From NCBI GenBank assembly GCA_905250025.1, contig CAJNOJ010000030.1, forward strand, positions 434,001 to 498,000: a stretch of 64,000 bases of DNA. Direction: 5' to 3'. The translations under genes and the position numbers were made by a program. Position 1 is the first letter of the stretch. Each line of letters opens with the position of its first letter. Shown here piece by piece: positions 23,870 through 35,396 of this stretch. A model generated the notes under the pieces. It was not told the DNA's origin. It did not search any database and was given only the letters and a program-made list of their open reading frames with translations. This DNA is from Adineta ricciae (Eukaryota > Rotifera > Eurotatoria > Adinetida > Adinetidae).

Positions 23870-26800
23870 CTATTGCGTCCATCGATTTACTCGATCATTT
23901 GTTCGATTCAATGAATCACCATCACATAATTTCGGGTATTCAATTTCAAAATAATGAAATAATTTCTCCAAATTATCAGCCGAGATTTTCGATAAACCGT
24001 TTTGAACTAGTATTTCTTTTGTTTCACGTACCGCTTTGTAAAACTCATCTTGAGATAGTATCACACCGCTCTACAATAAATCAATACATATCGATGACAT
24101 TCAACAATCACTCGAGCGTTTTGTATTAGAAGTGAAATTTGAGAATCGAAAGTCTTTGCTGAGCACGTCGAATTAATAATATATGTGAAACTTACGACAA
24201 GATTGGCTTGAATAGAATCAAATCGAGCTGATAAATTTTGTTGACAATTAACGTCAAGAAAACGGAAGCCATATTGAGAGAGAACATTGTGAAGAAGCCT
24301 GTCAAGAGAATGACGTTGAATTTCGAGGAATGAAGACCTATCTCTTACGTGTCAGCAGCGACTCTCCAATTCTCATCATTGGATGAACTCTCATCTAGTG
24401 AATGACCATTGCGTTTCTTTGATAAATTATCTAAATTCAAGAAAACATCATATTATAAGCAAAAAAATGGTTATTAACTACTTTTAAGAATTTGTTCATG
24501 TTCTTCAGTACTGTTCTCATTATTATCAATACATTGAATGGATTTATCTTTCATCAATGGTCGCGCCGGCGATGATGATATCAATGAAGTTGCTATGGTT
24601 TTGATCGAATTTGAATAATTATTCGGCTGTGTCGGACTACTGCGTTGAATCGAAATATTGTTCGGAGAAGATATATCAAGTTCATTCGATGATGTTGTTG
24701 AATCATTGTGTTGGTGTTGTCGAGATAGCACGTGTATGTTCGATGTTTTGTTATCGGAAAGTGCTGTCGGTAAAGTGTGCTGTTGAATAAAACGAGAAGA
24801 TGTGGATGGAAAAAGTGATGAGTTAGTATTATTATTTGTTGGTTCAGCCGCTGTCGAATGATTGTTTATGATTAACGGTACTTTCGTCGAAAGTGTTAAA
24901 GAAGTCGTATTCGAAACAGTAGTTAAACGCTGTTGGACGTCATGAGAAGTCTCAAGAGAGTCACTTGGGCTTGGACGAGGCATGATGGCTCGTTCCTAAA
25001 ACATATTATACATAAGTTTGTATGCAATGATCATTCTAAAAAGTATAGACTAATCAAGTGAAGAGCAACACGGGTCAATGTCTTTCTTTCAAGATCTATT
25101 TAACGAATGAACAGTCAAAGTTTTGATGAGAATTATACACACCTTATTTCTCTTCTTTGTCGTTTTGAAGCAAGCAACTACGGAAACCGATCCACTGGTT
25201 GTCGCTGTACTATGCGTTGGTTTAGGTTCGTAACACATGCTTGCAGCAGTCGCAACTGATATTGGTTTAGTATCAGCTTTTATTGTCGAAGATGTCGGAT
25301 TAGTTGTAGCACGTACACGAAAGACAGGCACATCTGCAAACAAATGAGCATTACCTAGACAAACAGTACCTTCGCACGAAACATACTAGGATTCATTGAT
25401 GTCATTCGGTATATCATTGGACCATGTGTTGTTGACGGACGTTGTTGAAAATGAAGAGACATTGATTTCGATAGATCATCGCTTTTTGCACTTGTGTTCG
25501 TATTTGATGAAGAGTTGTTTGCTAGAGAATATTGAAAATGTATGAAAATATTTACAATGTTAGACAAATATACGAACCATGAGTACTATTGTTAGATGAA
25601 TAAACTGGAAGAACTTTTGCGATGGGTCGTAGGATCTTACCTACAGGTTTATCTGTTGGTGTTGTGCTTGACGAACGTCTCCGTGGTTTATTTAAATTGG
25701 GTGATGTGGTTATGGTTACTTCTTGTGCTGCTTGAGGAATTTGATCCATAGAACAAGTTGTTAAAGTCGATAGAGGACGAATTGTTGTTGTTGTTGTTGT
25801 TGAACGAGATTCATTAGATGTTCGGGATGGAATCACAATTTGAACATTCTTTGGTAGTGTTGGCGTTAGCTTCACTAATTTGACAGGACTATTATTAACA
25901 AGACATTGTTGTGAGTGTTGATTAGGAGAATTGCCTGTTGCTGCCGTCGTCGATGACGATACAAGAATGATTTTCGTATTACCAATTTGAATGTTCGTTG
26001 TTGGTTTCGGTACAACAGTTTGTATATTCAATACACGCGGAGTAACAAACAATGTCGACGGCTTTGATAGATCTGTTGATGGATTCGGCTGAATCACAAT
26101 TGGTTGCTTTAGAGGTGATGATTGCTGCATCGAGCTTCGTAATTCACTGGCAGTTGATGAGAGTAATGCAAGATCAGTACGATAATAATCAGACGATGAT
26201 GTAGTCGTCGAAGTTTTTGCAGTAGATGTAGTCTAGAAAGAAAAAAAACGAAGGAAGCATCCGAGATTAGAAGTCTTCGTTCTCGATGTAAATCGACTTA
26301 CATTAGTATTAACTGTATTTGTTACTGCTTTTGATTCTGCAGTTGTATTAACACCATTACCTGGCGTGCCGGTAATCATGTTAACAATAAATGGTGCATT
26401 ATGAAGCAATGTTATGGCAACAAGTCTATCAACAGTTTCGCGAACGATTTCTTCTATGTTCTCTGTTGAAGGTTCTGTCTGTTCAAGGGATTCATTAGAC
26501 GATTGATGTTGTTCATCATGATGATTGTTCATGTCATCTTCATTCGATAGATCAAGATCATCGGTAAATTCATCGTTATTCGAACTGAATGATTTACTTC
26601 GGTTTTGATTTGATGTCGTTCGTTTTGGATTAGTAAAATGCTGATTAACACGTTTCCGTGCTGCTTTAAATGAACGATTTGATTGAGATGTTAACGAACT
26701 TGGATGTGATGAGGGTAATACGGTAGACACCGTAGATCGCTGTTGCTGTTGGGATTGTACAGCTTTGGATGAGGATAATATTGTTGTCGAACGTGTTTGA

Positions 26801-27716
26801 GAATAGTGAGGCGGAGATGATGACGGTGACGTCGAATTGGATTGACCATTGACACGAAGAAGTTCCTTCTGAACAACTTCAATTAGCGTATCTAAACTTG
26901 ATTTACGTTTGGTAGCTTGTTTCGCACGAACTAGACGAATCACTTTTGAACCTATAAAATACGACGATTATTTGAACAAGTGCCCTTATGGAGAAAAGCT
27001 ATATCTTTAAATTTCTTTCTCTCTCTCTCTTCTTCCTCTCGAACGAATTCTAACAATAGTATTAAATTTCCTCTCACCATTGAGATCTGTATTAGCAAAA
27101 TTTGTAAAATTTTGCTTTGTTGATTGCTGTTGAGTATTATTTCCGATACTATCATCATTATCTATAATAAAAACAATCCACGAAATTCTCCTTTTCTGTC
27201 ACAGCATTGCTTTTTCTTCGTACTTAGCTTGGTCGTCTGTGGAGTTTCCATTATCGTTGTCGCTGGGCTTGTTTGTAAAACACATTCAGTTAAATTAACA
27301 TAATTATTATTATTACTATTATTCGTAGAATGATGAACAACTGTTGGACATATATAATTCGTCTTCATATCCCAGTTCATAGTTGAAGAAGTACTAAATT
27401 GAAATATAAAAAAATCGACATATTGTAACAACTAGTAGACAAGTTATTAACCTTGATGATAACTGTTCGTCGTAAGGTGTATGTTTTGCTTCGGATGTCT
27501 GTCGTTCTTGTGTTATAGTAAGTGTATCTTGCAGTACAGGTAGAAGAGTTAATTTATCGTCAGTAATGTTACCTTGAGCGCCAAATGCAGAACAAGAATT
27601 TACTCCTTAAAGAAAAACACGAAATTGTTTCAACGAATCTGTGATTGAACGTGTTCTTCCTTACCCATATTCTCGATTGTAGCCGTTGAACGGCATTGCA
27701 AAGTCTCATTTTCCAT
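23870..27716 (-). CDS. Large Ser/Thr/Asn/Gln-rich protein, unrecognised, probably nuclear
   Basis: Exons join in phase from MENETLQCRSTATIENMG at 27716 to a TAG at 23870, giving roughly 1000 aa. Most is low-complexity Ser/Thr/Asn/Gln with basic clusters. More ordered parts are a helix after KRKSSLDTLIEVVQKELLR, a helix with VRETVDRLVAITLLHNAPF, a beta-like repetitive stretch (PKPTTNIQIGNTKIILV, PTLPKNVQIVIP), and a C-terminal helical domain that looks most conserved (LLHNVLSQYGFRFLDV, FYKAVRETKEILVQNGL, NLEKLFHYFEIEYP). Composition and basic stretches suggest a chromatin or transcription scaffold, but I recognise no family. One join (KL|NNDD near 27220) requires skipping an in-frame extension that an ORF caller would include. 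Confidence 0.6.
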
Positions 27717-28660
27717 ATCCTCATTCCTGGATATTAGGTTTTGAAGGACATTAATTTCGACTTAGTTCAGTAATAATATATGGATAATAAAATAGTTCTT
27801 TTTTATTTTTTTCAAAAATAGAAAATAGAGAAGCTAAGAGAAGAGAAAGATCGGGAAAACGGTAAATAAACAAGCAAGTTAGAATATATATATATGGGCA
27901 AATGCAATGTCGGTTATTCGCTTATACTCTCGTTCATTTCATTCGTCGACATTGCTGTCATTGTGATGGAGCATTCAGGGAGCTGAGTAAAACCTCGACA
28001 CAGAATTCTCAATCTGATTTTCTCGACTGGAATATCAATTTCATGCTGAACTATTTCTTTCGATCAATTGAGAGTAAAATATACGTATTTAATTGTTGAA
28101 GAATTCCCGAATTGAGCATAGGGGTCGCTAGGCGTTAGACACCTTGAGGAAATGTATGAAGATAAAATAAGCATGACCGATTACACCTAAGTGTGCCTTT
28201 TAGATAAGTTTGGAGAGAAATTTTTTTGGCGAAAATTTACTCGAAAGTTGAGCAATGAACACAAGAAAGAATGAAACGTACGATTGATGTTTTACAATGA
28301 CATGTCTAGTGAAAGTGACAAAAACAAACAAAAAGAATGAATGTCAATTTCGTTGACAAGAGAGGTACACCCATATAGGTGGTGCATACAATGTGTTGAG
28401 AGCTAAGAAAATAGAAATGTATATATTGAGTTTCAATCAAAAAGATGATTACATGAAGAAATGAGCGGGGGAGTATACTGAAGTGAATTCATCACTAGAA
28501 CATCGCCTGCTGTTTGTTAAAATGATTTTTTCAATACATTTCTAATCAGCCAAAAATTCGACAAAAGGGATGAATGGAATCGGATGAAAAGTTATGTCAA
28601 TGAACTTTTATTATTTAAATCCATATTTCAAAGTTGAAATTGAGCCGATACAAAGCAAAA
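27717..28660. other. Intergenic, nothing recognised
   Basis: About 0.94 kb upstream of the Ser/Thr-rich gene and downstream of the small membrane-protein gene. It contains a TA tract near 27885-27893 and otherwise unremarkable AT-rich sequence. The 65-codon plus frame at 27902-28099 has no motif. Confidence 0.4.
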
Positions 28661-29224
28661 TTACATGAATTCGCTACTAATTCGTGAGTCTATGTAGTTC
28701 ATCGACTGGCGACGTGGCCGTGTACGATACATAATTACCATAGCTGGTATCACACATAAGAAAAGGAATATCAGAAGACTAATACAGATACTGATCATGT
28801 ATATGATACTCGCTTGGTCTGGTCGTATTAGTTTTGCGGCTTTGTTAACACCGCCGGTGGTATTCATGTTGTTGTCGTCAGAGTCTAGGAACATAGAGAG
28901 AACACGGCACGAAAAAATCTTGTTGATAGTTCATTAGAGAACTTACCACCCTGCTGATTTCAATGTTCGGATAAAACAAATAAGAAAAATGTTGATGAAA
29001 AACGAAACAATTCTTAATAAAATGCGATAAAGTGTATGTGTACCTCGAGTTGATTCAAACGAATAAATGGCTTTTGTCTCTCGCATTCAGTAGATCTCTA
29101 ATGTAAATGATCTTTAGATTTTCATTTCATAAATGTTAAATCAATTAGAACCTGAGCAACAATTATTGATCTTACCTGAGAAACACGCACAGGTGGCCAA
29201 TGGTAGATGAATACGAAGGAACAT
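28661..29224 (-). CDS. Small single-pass membrane protein, unrecognised
   Basis: The last exon (28884-28661) encodes a short acidic stretch (SDDNNMNTT), one strong membrane helix (IIYMISICISLLIFLFLCVI), a basic stop-transfer patch (YRTRPRRQS) and a short tail ending SEFM. Upstream, a 7-bp microexon (CAGGGTG, near 28945) and an exon reading STECERQKPFIRLNQLE join in phase. The 5' end is not settled. An ATG at 29224 gives a signal-peptide-like MFLRIHLPLATCACFS but its donor is out of phase with the next exon. A different ATG upstream fits the phase but lacks a signal peptide. The gene lies head-to-head with the GLI-type gene about 165 bp away. Confidence 0.45.
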
Positions 29225-29389
29225 AATTATATAAATGGCAAATATTGATCAAATGATTTCTTCTGTCTGGCATGATCATTATCGCATTTATCTGTAATAA
29301 TGAGCAAAATAGATGTTACTCAGTGAGTAAATAAACTAGATAACATGTGGATGCATATATTCAAGAATGTGTTCATTTAAAGGAAAAGA

Positions 29390-31845
29390 ATGACACCAAT
29401 AGACTGGGCAAATGTATCTAAAGCTGTAAAATTTATTCAACAATCAATCGGTAGGATCTTTTCTATTAAATATCATCAGCAACTTACTTATTTTGTCATC
29501 TAGATGTACAACGAGGTGGTGTACCTTCAGTTATTTCAACAAATGACGGCGGTGTACTATCCGTTGCATCAAAGAGTTCGAGTTCCAAATCGTGTACCTT
29601 ACCATCAATTACTTCTACAAAGAGTAAGTTTAATATTTTAATCGATCGGAAAAGAGCATGGTATCTGTTGACTTATTCTATGTAGATTCGCGCTTATCAA
29701 CACCGTCATTCTCGTCAAGTGATGGAAAAGGTAAACGTCCACTATCATTTTCTCCTATGTCCGATCATTTACGATCTCGTTCGCAACAACAACAATCGTT
29801 CATGGAGATTCATGTCATGCCAACAATTCAACAGTCGATCAATCCAACACCTCGAGTATAACTATCGACTCGTTTTTCTTCGCATACACTTTTCGTTGCT
29901 CTTTCTCAGATTCTTGCTCCACTAATCGAACCACAGGAAATTCAATGTCAATGGTCTGGCTGTGATCTGTTATTCTCAACACCGACACAATTAACTGAAG
30001 TTCGTCATTTTTATTACTACAAGATTTTGAATTGCGTCTTGTTTTTTTCTAACAAGCATATTCGATCTGTTCACATCGATCGCACTGATTCTCGTACCTG
30101 GCATTGTCAATGGCAATCATGTACTCGCACTCGAATGCCGTTCAAATCGCTTTATTCTCTCTTTCTTCATCTCCGAACTCATACACAAGATCGACCATTT
30201 CAATGTACACACACTGGCTGCACAAAAGCATTTACACGAGCAGAATATTTACGTTTACACGAACGTTCGCATACAGGTAACAACTATTGAGATTGAGGGA
30301 GTAGCATGTACTGACGTTTGTGAGCATTTAGGTGAGAAACCATATCCATGCGAATACCCCGACTGTTCGAAGGCATTCAGCAATCCATCTGATCGAACTA
30401 AGCATGTGAAACGAACACATTTGAATAAAGTTGATATTTTCCAATCCGACTTAATCACAATACAGCCGTTTGATGTTCTCATTTAGAAAGAATATGTATG
30501 TCAAATTCAAGGTTGTGGTAAATCATATACAGATCCAAGTTCACTAAGAAAACATGTGAAAAATACTCACGGTGAAGATGCATTCAAACAAAAGAAACAT
30601 AAACGAACGGACGAAAGCAATGATCGGCAATATCAGAATGCTGCAGGACCTTTTCCGGATACAGTTCCATCTTGGAATGTGAGACATACTTGATAATTTG
30701 ATTTTAAATGTTTTTCTTTTGTCGGACTAGATCAATGCGTCGAATGTTTTCAATAATCAGTCCAATGTTATGCTAGAAAATCATGACTTCGATAACGATG
30801 ACGATGAAGATGTAATTGTGGATCAAAGTGCTGCACTTAATGTCGACGTAAACGATACTTTTTCTCTTTTGTTCAAATCGTTGGCACTGCGCAAATCTTT
30901 TTCTTCTAGGCATTAGGAGAAAATTTAGGAGAATTATCCGTTGGCAGTAGCACTATGTTGCCAGTGCATCGCATGCCAGTGATGAATCCTTTGAAACAAA
31001 TCGCAAGGAAAGCAGTTCTACCAGCAATACATATCACTGGAGTGTGTGAGGCTATTGAAAATGAAACATTGTTGAATACGGATGAATGTTCAAATGAAGT
31101 TCTTCGAACAAGTAAAGTGGTCAAGAAACGAATAACACGTTGAAAAATAGTTTCATCCGATTTTTAGAACAACAACATCAAGTTGCATTTCGTTCCATTC
31201 AAAATCATCGGATAAGCGCTCAGTCTGGTAGTACAGCATATGGCAGTATGAGAAGTGATTCAATGAATATTGAAAGTCCTCTGTTGCTCCCAAGTAATCA
31301 CTCAAGCATGGTATGCTATTTCTGAGTCAATCTCTCTTGTCTATCTATTTCTCTATGTCAAGATATCTCTGGCTCCTCATCCAAGTGCATCACCATACGA
31401 ATACGATTGTATACCAAATGAAAATATAAAGTAAATCTGGCATTCGTTGACATTTTGATAAAATTTTTCATTTAGATACGAAACGCTTAGTCATAATGAA
31501 CTGACCATTCCATCTTTTCAAAGTTCGCATGTATGTTTCGAAAAACAAATTAATTCTCGTTACCAACGTTTAATTATGTCATATCTATAGAGTCCTCTGC
31601 GACGTTCCAACGGTAGTTCTGAGCAACTTCTTACTTTACCACGTGTAACCTCTTCAATAAGCCATTTGAGTTCAATCTTCTCAAATGAACTATCCCCATC
31701 GAGCAGCTTCTGCGTCAGTGCATTGTCAGGCGATGTTCATCAACAACCAACTTCGAACACAACGAACCCTAAAACGGCACATCTACTCTATTTCCTTCAA
31801 ACACTTGACTATACTCCACATGTCGATAGTGCAGATGCTTCGTAA
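29390..31845 (+). CDS. GLI/GLIS-type C2H2 zinc-finger transcription factor
   Basis: About a dozen exons run from [15 protein letters not shown] to a TAA at 31843. Five tandem C2H2 fingers match the GLI/ZIC/GLIS arrangement: CQWSGC (finger 1), [14 protein letters not shown] (finger 2), [16 protein letters not shown] (finger 3), [20 protein letters not shown] (finger 4) and [20 protein letters not shown] (finger 5). The end of finger 5, KNTHGEDA followed by a Lys-rich patch, is closer to GLI/Ci (KTVHGPDA..KK) than to GLIS. N- and C-terminal regions are Ser-rich and poorly conserved. GLI proteins are the nuclear effectors of Hedgehog signalling and bind GACCACCCA-like sites; GLIS binds related sites, so the subfamily call is tentative. 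The intron before KEYVCQ uses a GTTGAT donor. The protein is well below the usual 1000+ aa of GLI. Confidence 0.85.
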
Positions 31846-33180
31846 AACAATCTAATTACTAATAAATAAATAGATAATCATCCTTTAAAAAGAAATACCG
31901 GTTCAATTTCATTACATCTAATCGATCAAGAGAGAATTTTTTCGATTTGGTTTAATCATCACCTGCATATCGTTAGACTACCTAGAAGGCAATTACTATC
32001 ATCTTGATATACAGGCAGGTGGAGGATATCGAAAGAGAAAAATGCGTGTCCATTGCTATTGCAATTGCATGTTACATATCGATGATGTCAATTGACAACG
32101 CAGGATAGCTATTCAATTAGAGCCTTTCTTTCGTAAATTTATGACGTGTGAGAGAGAGAGTTTTCTTTTGTAACGAAAGCAATGGGATAGATTTAATTTT
32201 CAGATCGAACAACAGATAGGATATAGTGGCTTTTCTTTCCGTAGAGATGTTTTCTTTTATCTTCTTCGATTAATGAGGTTTACGTCACCTTTGAATGAAC
32301 ATTGATCAAATCAAAGAGATGATCCTCATCGATCATTGTCCGCATTCTCTAATACATTCATGACACTTTTTCCTGTCTCTCCGGGGTGTATCGTCTTTGA
32401 ACTTGTTAGGCAAGTGTGGAGGCAAAGATGAACATGTCCGAGTTTTACAATTAACAATCAAGTACCATCTCTACTTAGACGTATTTAGTTCGCACAAGTG
32501 CAATCAATGGACGTTTCTTTTTGACATTTCGAGAAACGTTTTTACAGGAGCTAATCGAACTAAATCTATCATTGTCACTTAATCTCTCAAGTGTTAAATA
32601 TTCGTTTTTGTTGTATTTTATTTAGCATGTGCATGTGTGAATATCATTTTGTTATTTTTTCTCAACTAAACAAGGTGATAAGATGGTCTCTTATCCATTT
32701 CGAATTCTCATAGTTCTATCTTCCTCCTCTCTTTTGTAGAGAATAACAAGTAGCTTGTTCATCTGGATCAAAGGAATCGACAAGATTGCCTAGTGTGCAT
32801 TTCAAAAGAAGGAACCTTTATCATTCTAATCATACAATCGAAAAACATCAAGACGCGATCTCATTTTTGGAAATTAGTCAATCACTTGCTTCCTTTTATT
32901 CGCTGCATTACTAACGATATTCTTGATTTCATGCCAATATGAAAATTGTTTACGTCATTTGAAAACGAATGGGTGTTTTCCTATTGGCTTTGATTTGCTC
33001 ACATGGCAGGTTCATAGAAGAAAAAGAAAAGAAAAGGAGGAAAGAGAGACAGAGAGAGAGAGAAATATATGCGCTAGACATTCGTTTGGAAAAGAGAAAT
33101 ATATATAAGAGGATAGACGACATATACGTACATATTCGTCATCTTATTGTCTCGACATTGGTGCCTTGATATTCACTACC
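31846..33180. other. Intergenic, upstream of the ZFP36-like gene
   Basis: About 1.3 kb. It contains the 3' region of the GLI-type gene, GA-rich tracts near 32150 and 33035-33062, and no frame with family similarity. The promoter of the ZFP36-like gene should be in the right-hand part. Confidence 0.4.
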
Positions 33181-33857
33181 ATGTATCAACTGCCAGCTTG
33201 CTATTTACACGATGTTCTAACATCAATTGTAAGTTTTCAATCTGAGTTAGTTGAATGTGTGAGACTAATGTCTTTCGTTATTTAGAATGTAAACGTTTTA
33301 TCTCCAACATCTTCACCGAAAGCCTACTCAAAAGCCGTTGGAGGTCCTGTTGTTCGTTCGAATTCGCAACATTTGACAACAATCACGACACACCTTTTCC
33401 AAACAACGACAACAGATGCGAATAGTAAAAGCACATCACAACGTTACAAAACTGAATTGTGTCGTTCATACCACGAAACTGCCTTCTGCAAGTATGGAGA
33501 AAAATGTCAATTTGCCCACGGCTATCATGAACTACGTTCGTTAAATCGACATCCAAAATATAAAACTGTCCTTTGTCGAACATATCATTGCACTGGTTAC
33601 TGTAAGTCGAAAAAGTCTTGACGAAAAATTTCATTCTATAAGATTTGTTCTCTTGATTAGGTCCTTATGGTCCACGATGCCACTTTGTTCATGATGAATG
33701 TGCTGATACGTTGTCATGTAAAACTATCTCACCATCATCATCATTTGGTAGTGATACTCGTTCGTCAGTATCGTCATCTCGCTCGATTTCGCCAATGGAG
33801 TCTCCATTAATAACATCCGATGATATCTTTTTTTCGCCGTTTTTACTCAATAAGTGA
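33181..33857 (+). CDS. ZFP36/TIS11 (tristetraprolin)-type CCCH zinc-finger protein
   Basis: Three exons run from MYQLPACYL at 33181 to a TGA at 33855, with introns after the Ile codon near 33228 and inside the second finger. There are two CCCH fingers, each with the family lead-in: [19 protein letters not shown] then CQFAHG, and [19 protein letters not shown] then CHFVHD. Finger 2 is completed only after splicing (TGT formed across the intron). The C-terminus is Ser-rich and ends [13 protein letters not shown], resembling the CNOT1-binding tail of TTP. These proteins bind UAUUUA-type elements in 3' untranslated regions and recruit deadenylases. The size, about 190 aa, is small for the family. 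Confidence 0.93.
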
Positions 33858-33950
33858 AACTGAACGCACAAAAAAAGAAAACTATTTCAACTCCCTTAGA
33901 TTTGAAATTTTCTCTTTTTCTTTTTCGTCTCTACATTGAACTTATTTTTC

Positions 33951-34210
33951 TATTTATATATCACGTCTGTTGTATGTATAGTTCACATGTGATTTTGTCT
34001 CTTGTTATTAATTATTATTATTATTATTTTTTTGTTTGTTTGTTGATTTTGCTCGGATATGACCGCGTGTGTGTGTGGAAGACACGATGAAGAGAAAGAA
34101 AAGCTCCAATGCGCATTGTATGTGCAAGATAATTTCGCTCTTTGTTTTTTTCGTTGTTATACTTTAAACATACATTGCTGTGTTTGATGATTTGAAACTT
34201 GATTTATTTA
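33951..34210 (+). promoter_or_regulatory. Candidate AU-rich elements in the ZFP36-like 3' region
   Basis: TATTTATATA at 33951-33960, a long TTATTATTATTATTATT tract near 34007-34027 and GATTTATTTA at 34201-34210 lie within 360 bp downstream of the stop. ZFP36-family proteins bind UAUUUA motifs, and family members in other animals regulate their own mRNAs this way. The extent of the transcript here is unknown, so this is an inference. Confidence 0.35.
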
Positions 34211-35019
34211 AGAAAGATATTAAAAACGAAAAAGAAGCTTTTTATGATTATTGACTTCTGTTGCTGCGATTGATGTCTTCCGGCAAATGGGAGATGAGAA
34301 TCGAAAGAGAACTCACTCATCGACAAGGCAAGGCGTCATTTGAGTACTAGAAGAATCGATGAGTTTGAATTGTTAAACAAACAATGTTCTGATGATGTCA
34401 TGAAGAGGTTGTTATTCAAAATAAAACATTGATAGGCAGACAATGGTCAACTCGATGAATTACACAGGAGTTCTTTTCGAGCGATTCGACGTAATCTGTG
34501 AAGAAGTATCGAGTGTTCGTTTTCGACGAAATAAAAGAATGGCATCTCTTTGAACAACGACAAATATGTTATCAATATTCAATTATCGAGAAAGATTGTC
34601 TTTCGTCAATATTTCAACGTGCCAATTGCATGCAATGTCAATGATGTATTCATTCATTTGAAGTGGAAACGAAAATGACTGTTTTACATAAGAATGATGA
34701 ATGAATGCATGCATAAGACATGGAATGGAGAAACACAAAAAATGACAATCTTGTGTATTAATTATCGATTTGATTATACCTTTGAATTCCAAATTCAAAC
34801 GGTCGGAATAGTCACTTGTCAAAAGATTCGACTGTTTTCGTTTCAACTCTCAATCCAATTATCTACAAATGTTAGATAACTATTGACATACATAACGAAC
34901 AAGCTTGCCGTTTGTTTGCTAAATCTTTCAAACAATCAGTAGTTCAATATTTCTTCTCGAATTTCTTTAACATAACAATGGACACAAGGGAAAAGAGAGA
35001 CAGGATATCTGATGCGTTT

Positions 35020-35042
35020 ATGTGTGTGTGTGTGTGTGTGTG
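35020..35042. repeat. (TG)n microsatellite
   Basis: An uninterrupted TG run of about eleven units, non-coding. Confidence 0.85.
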
Positions 35043-35396
35043 AAGACAACATCACATCTTTTGCGTTTGAATTTGTTTTTTCGATGCTCTACTTGTCGGA
35101 TAAACGATGCTGTTAATAGGAAGAATGAGGCAAATGTGTCATGCTGTGAATAAAACATTGCCTAGATAGACAGCAGTCAAGCAGATCAAATCGAAAGATG
35201 TGTGTTTTCTCTTGTTTCCGGCTTTAATTAGATGAATGTTTTGGCCTTTCCGATGGAAAAAATCAGATTAGCTTTTCGTTTACATAATATTATAACATAT
35301 GTTTGATGTTTGAAAAAGAGGAAAATTGAACGTTCATTTTGTTTCTCGTGTCATTGTTTTCTTTACACATTCGAATGTGATGATTGACGATCGATA

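Larger units (their letters stand above)
33858..35396. other. Intergenic, convergent 3' regions
   Basis: About 1.5 kb between the ZFP36-like gene (plus) and the membrane phosphatase gene (minus). It starts with a T-rich probable 3' untranslated region containing ATTTA motifs, and holds a (TG)n run at 35020-35042. Short frames here have no motif. Confidence 0.45.

Noticed and set aside
26691-26882. 63-codon minus frame with repeated Arg/His
   Set aside because: An out-of-frame shadow of the Ser/Thr-rich exon 26943-26270, which carries the spliced reading frame.
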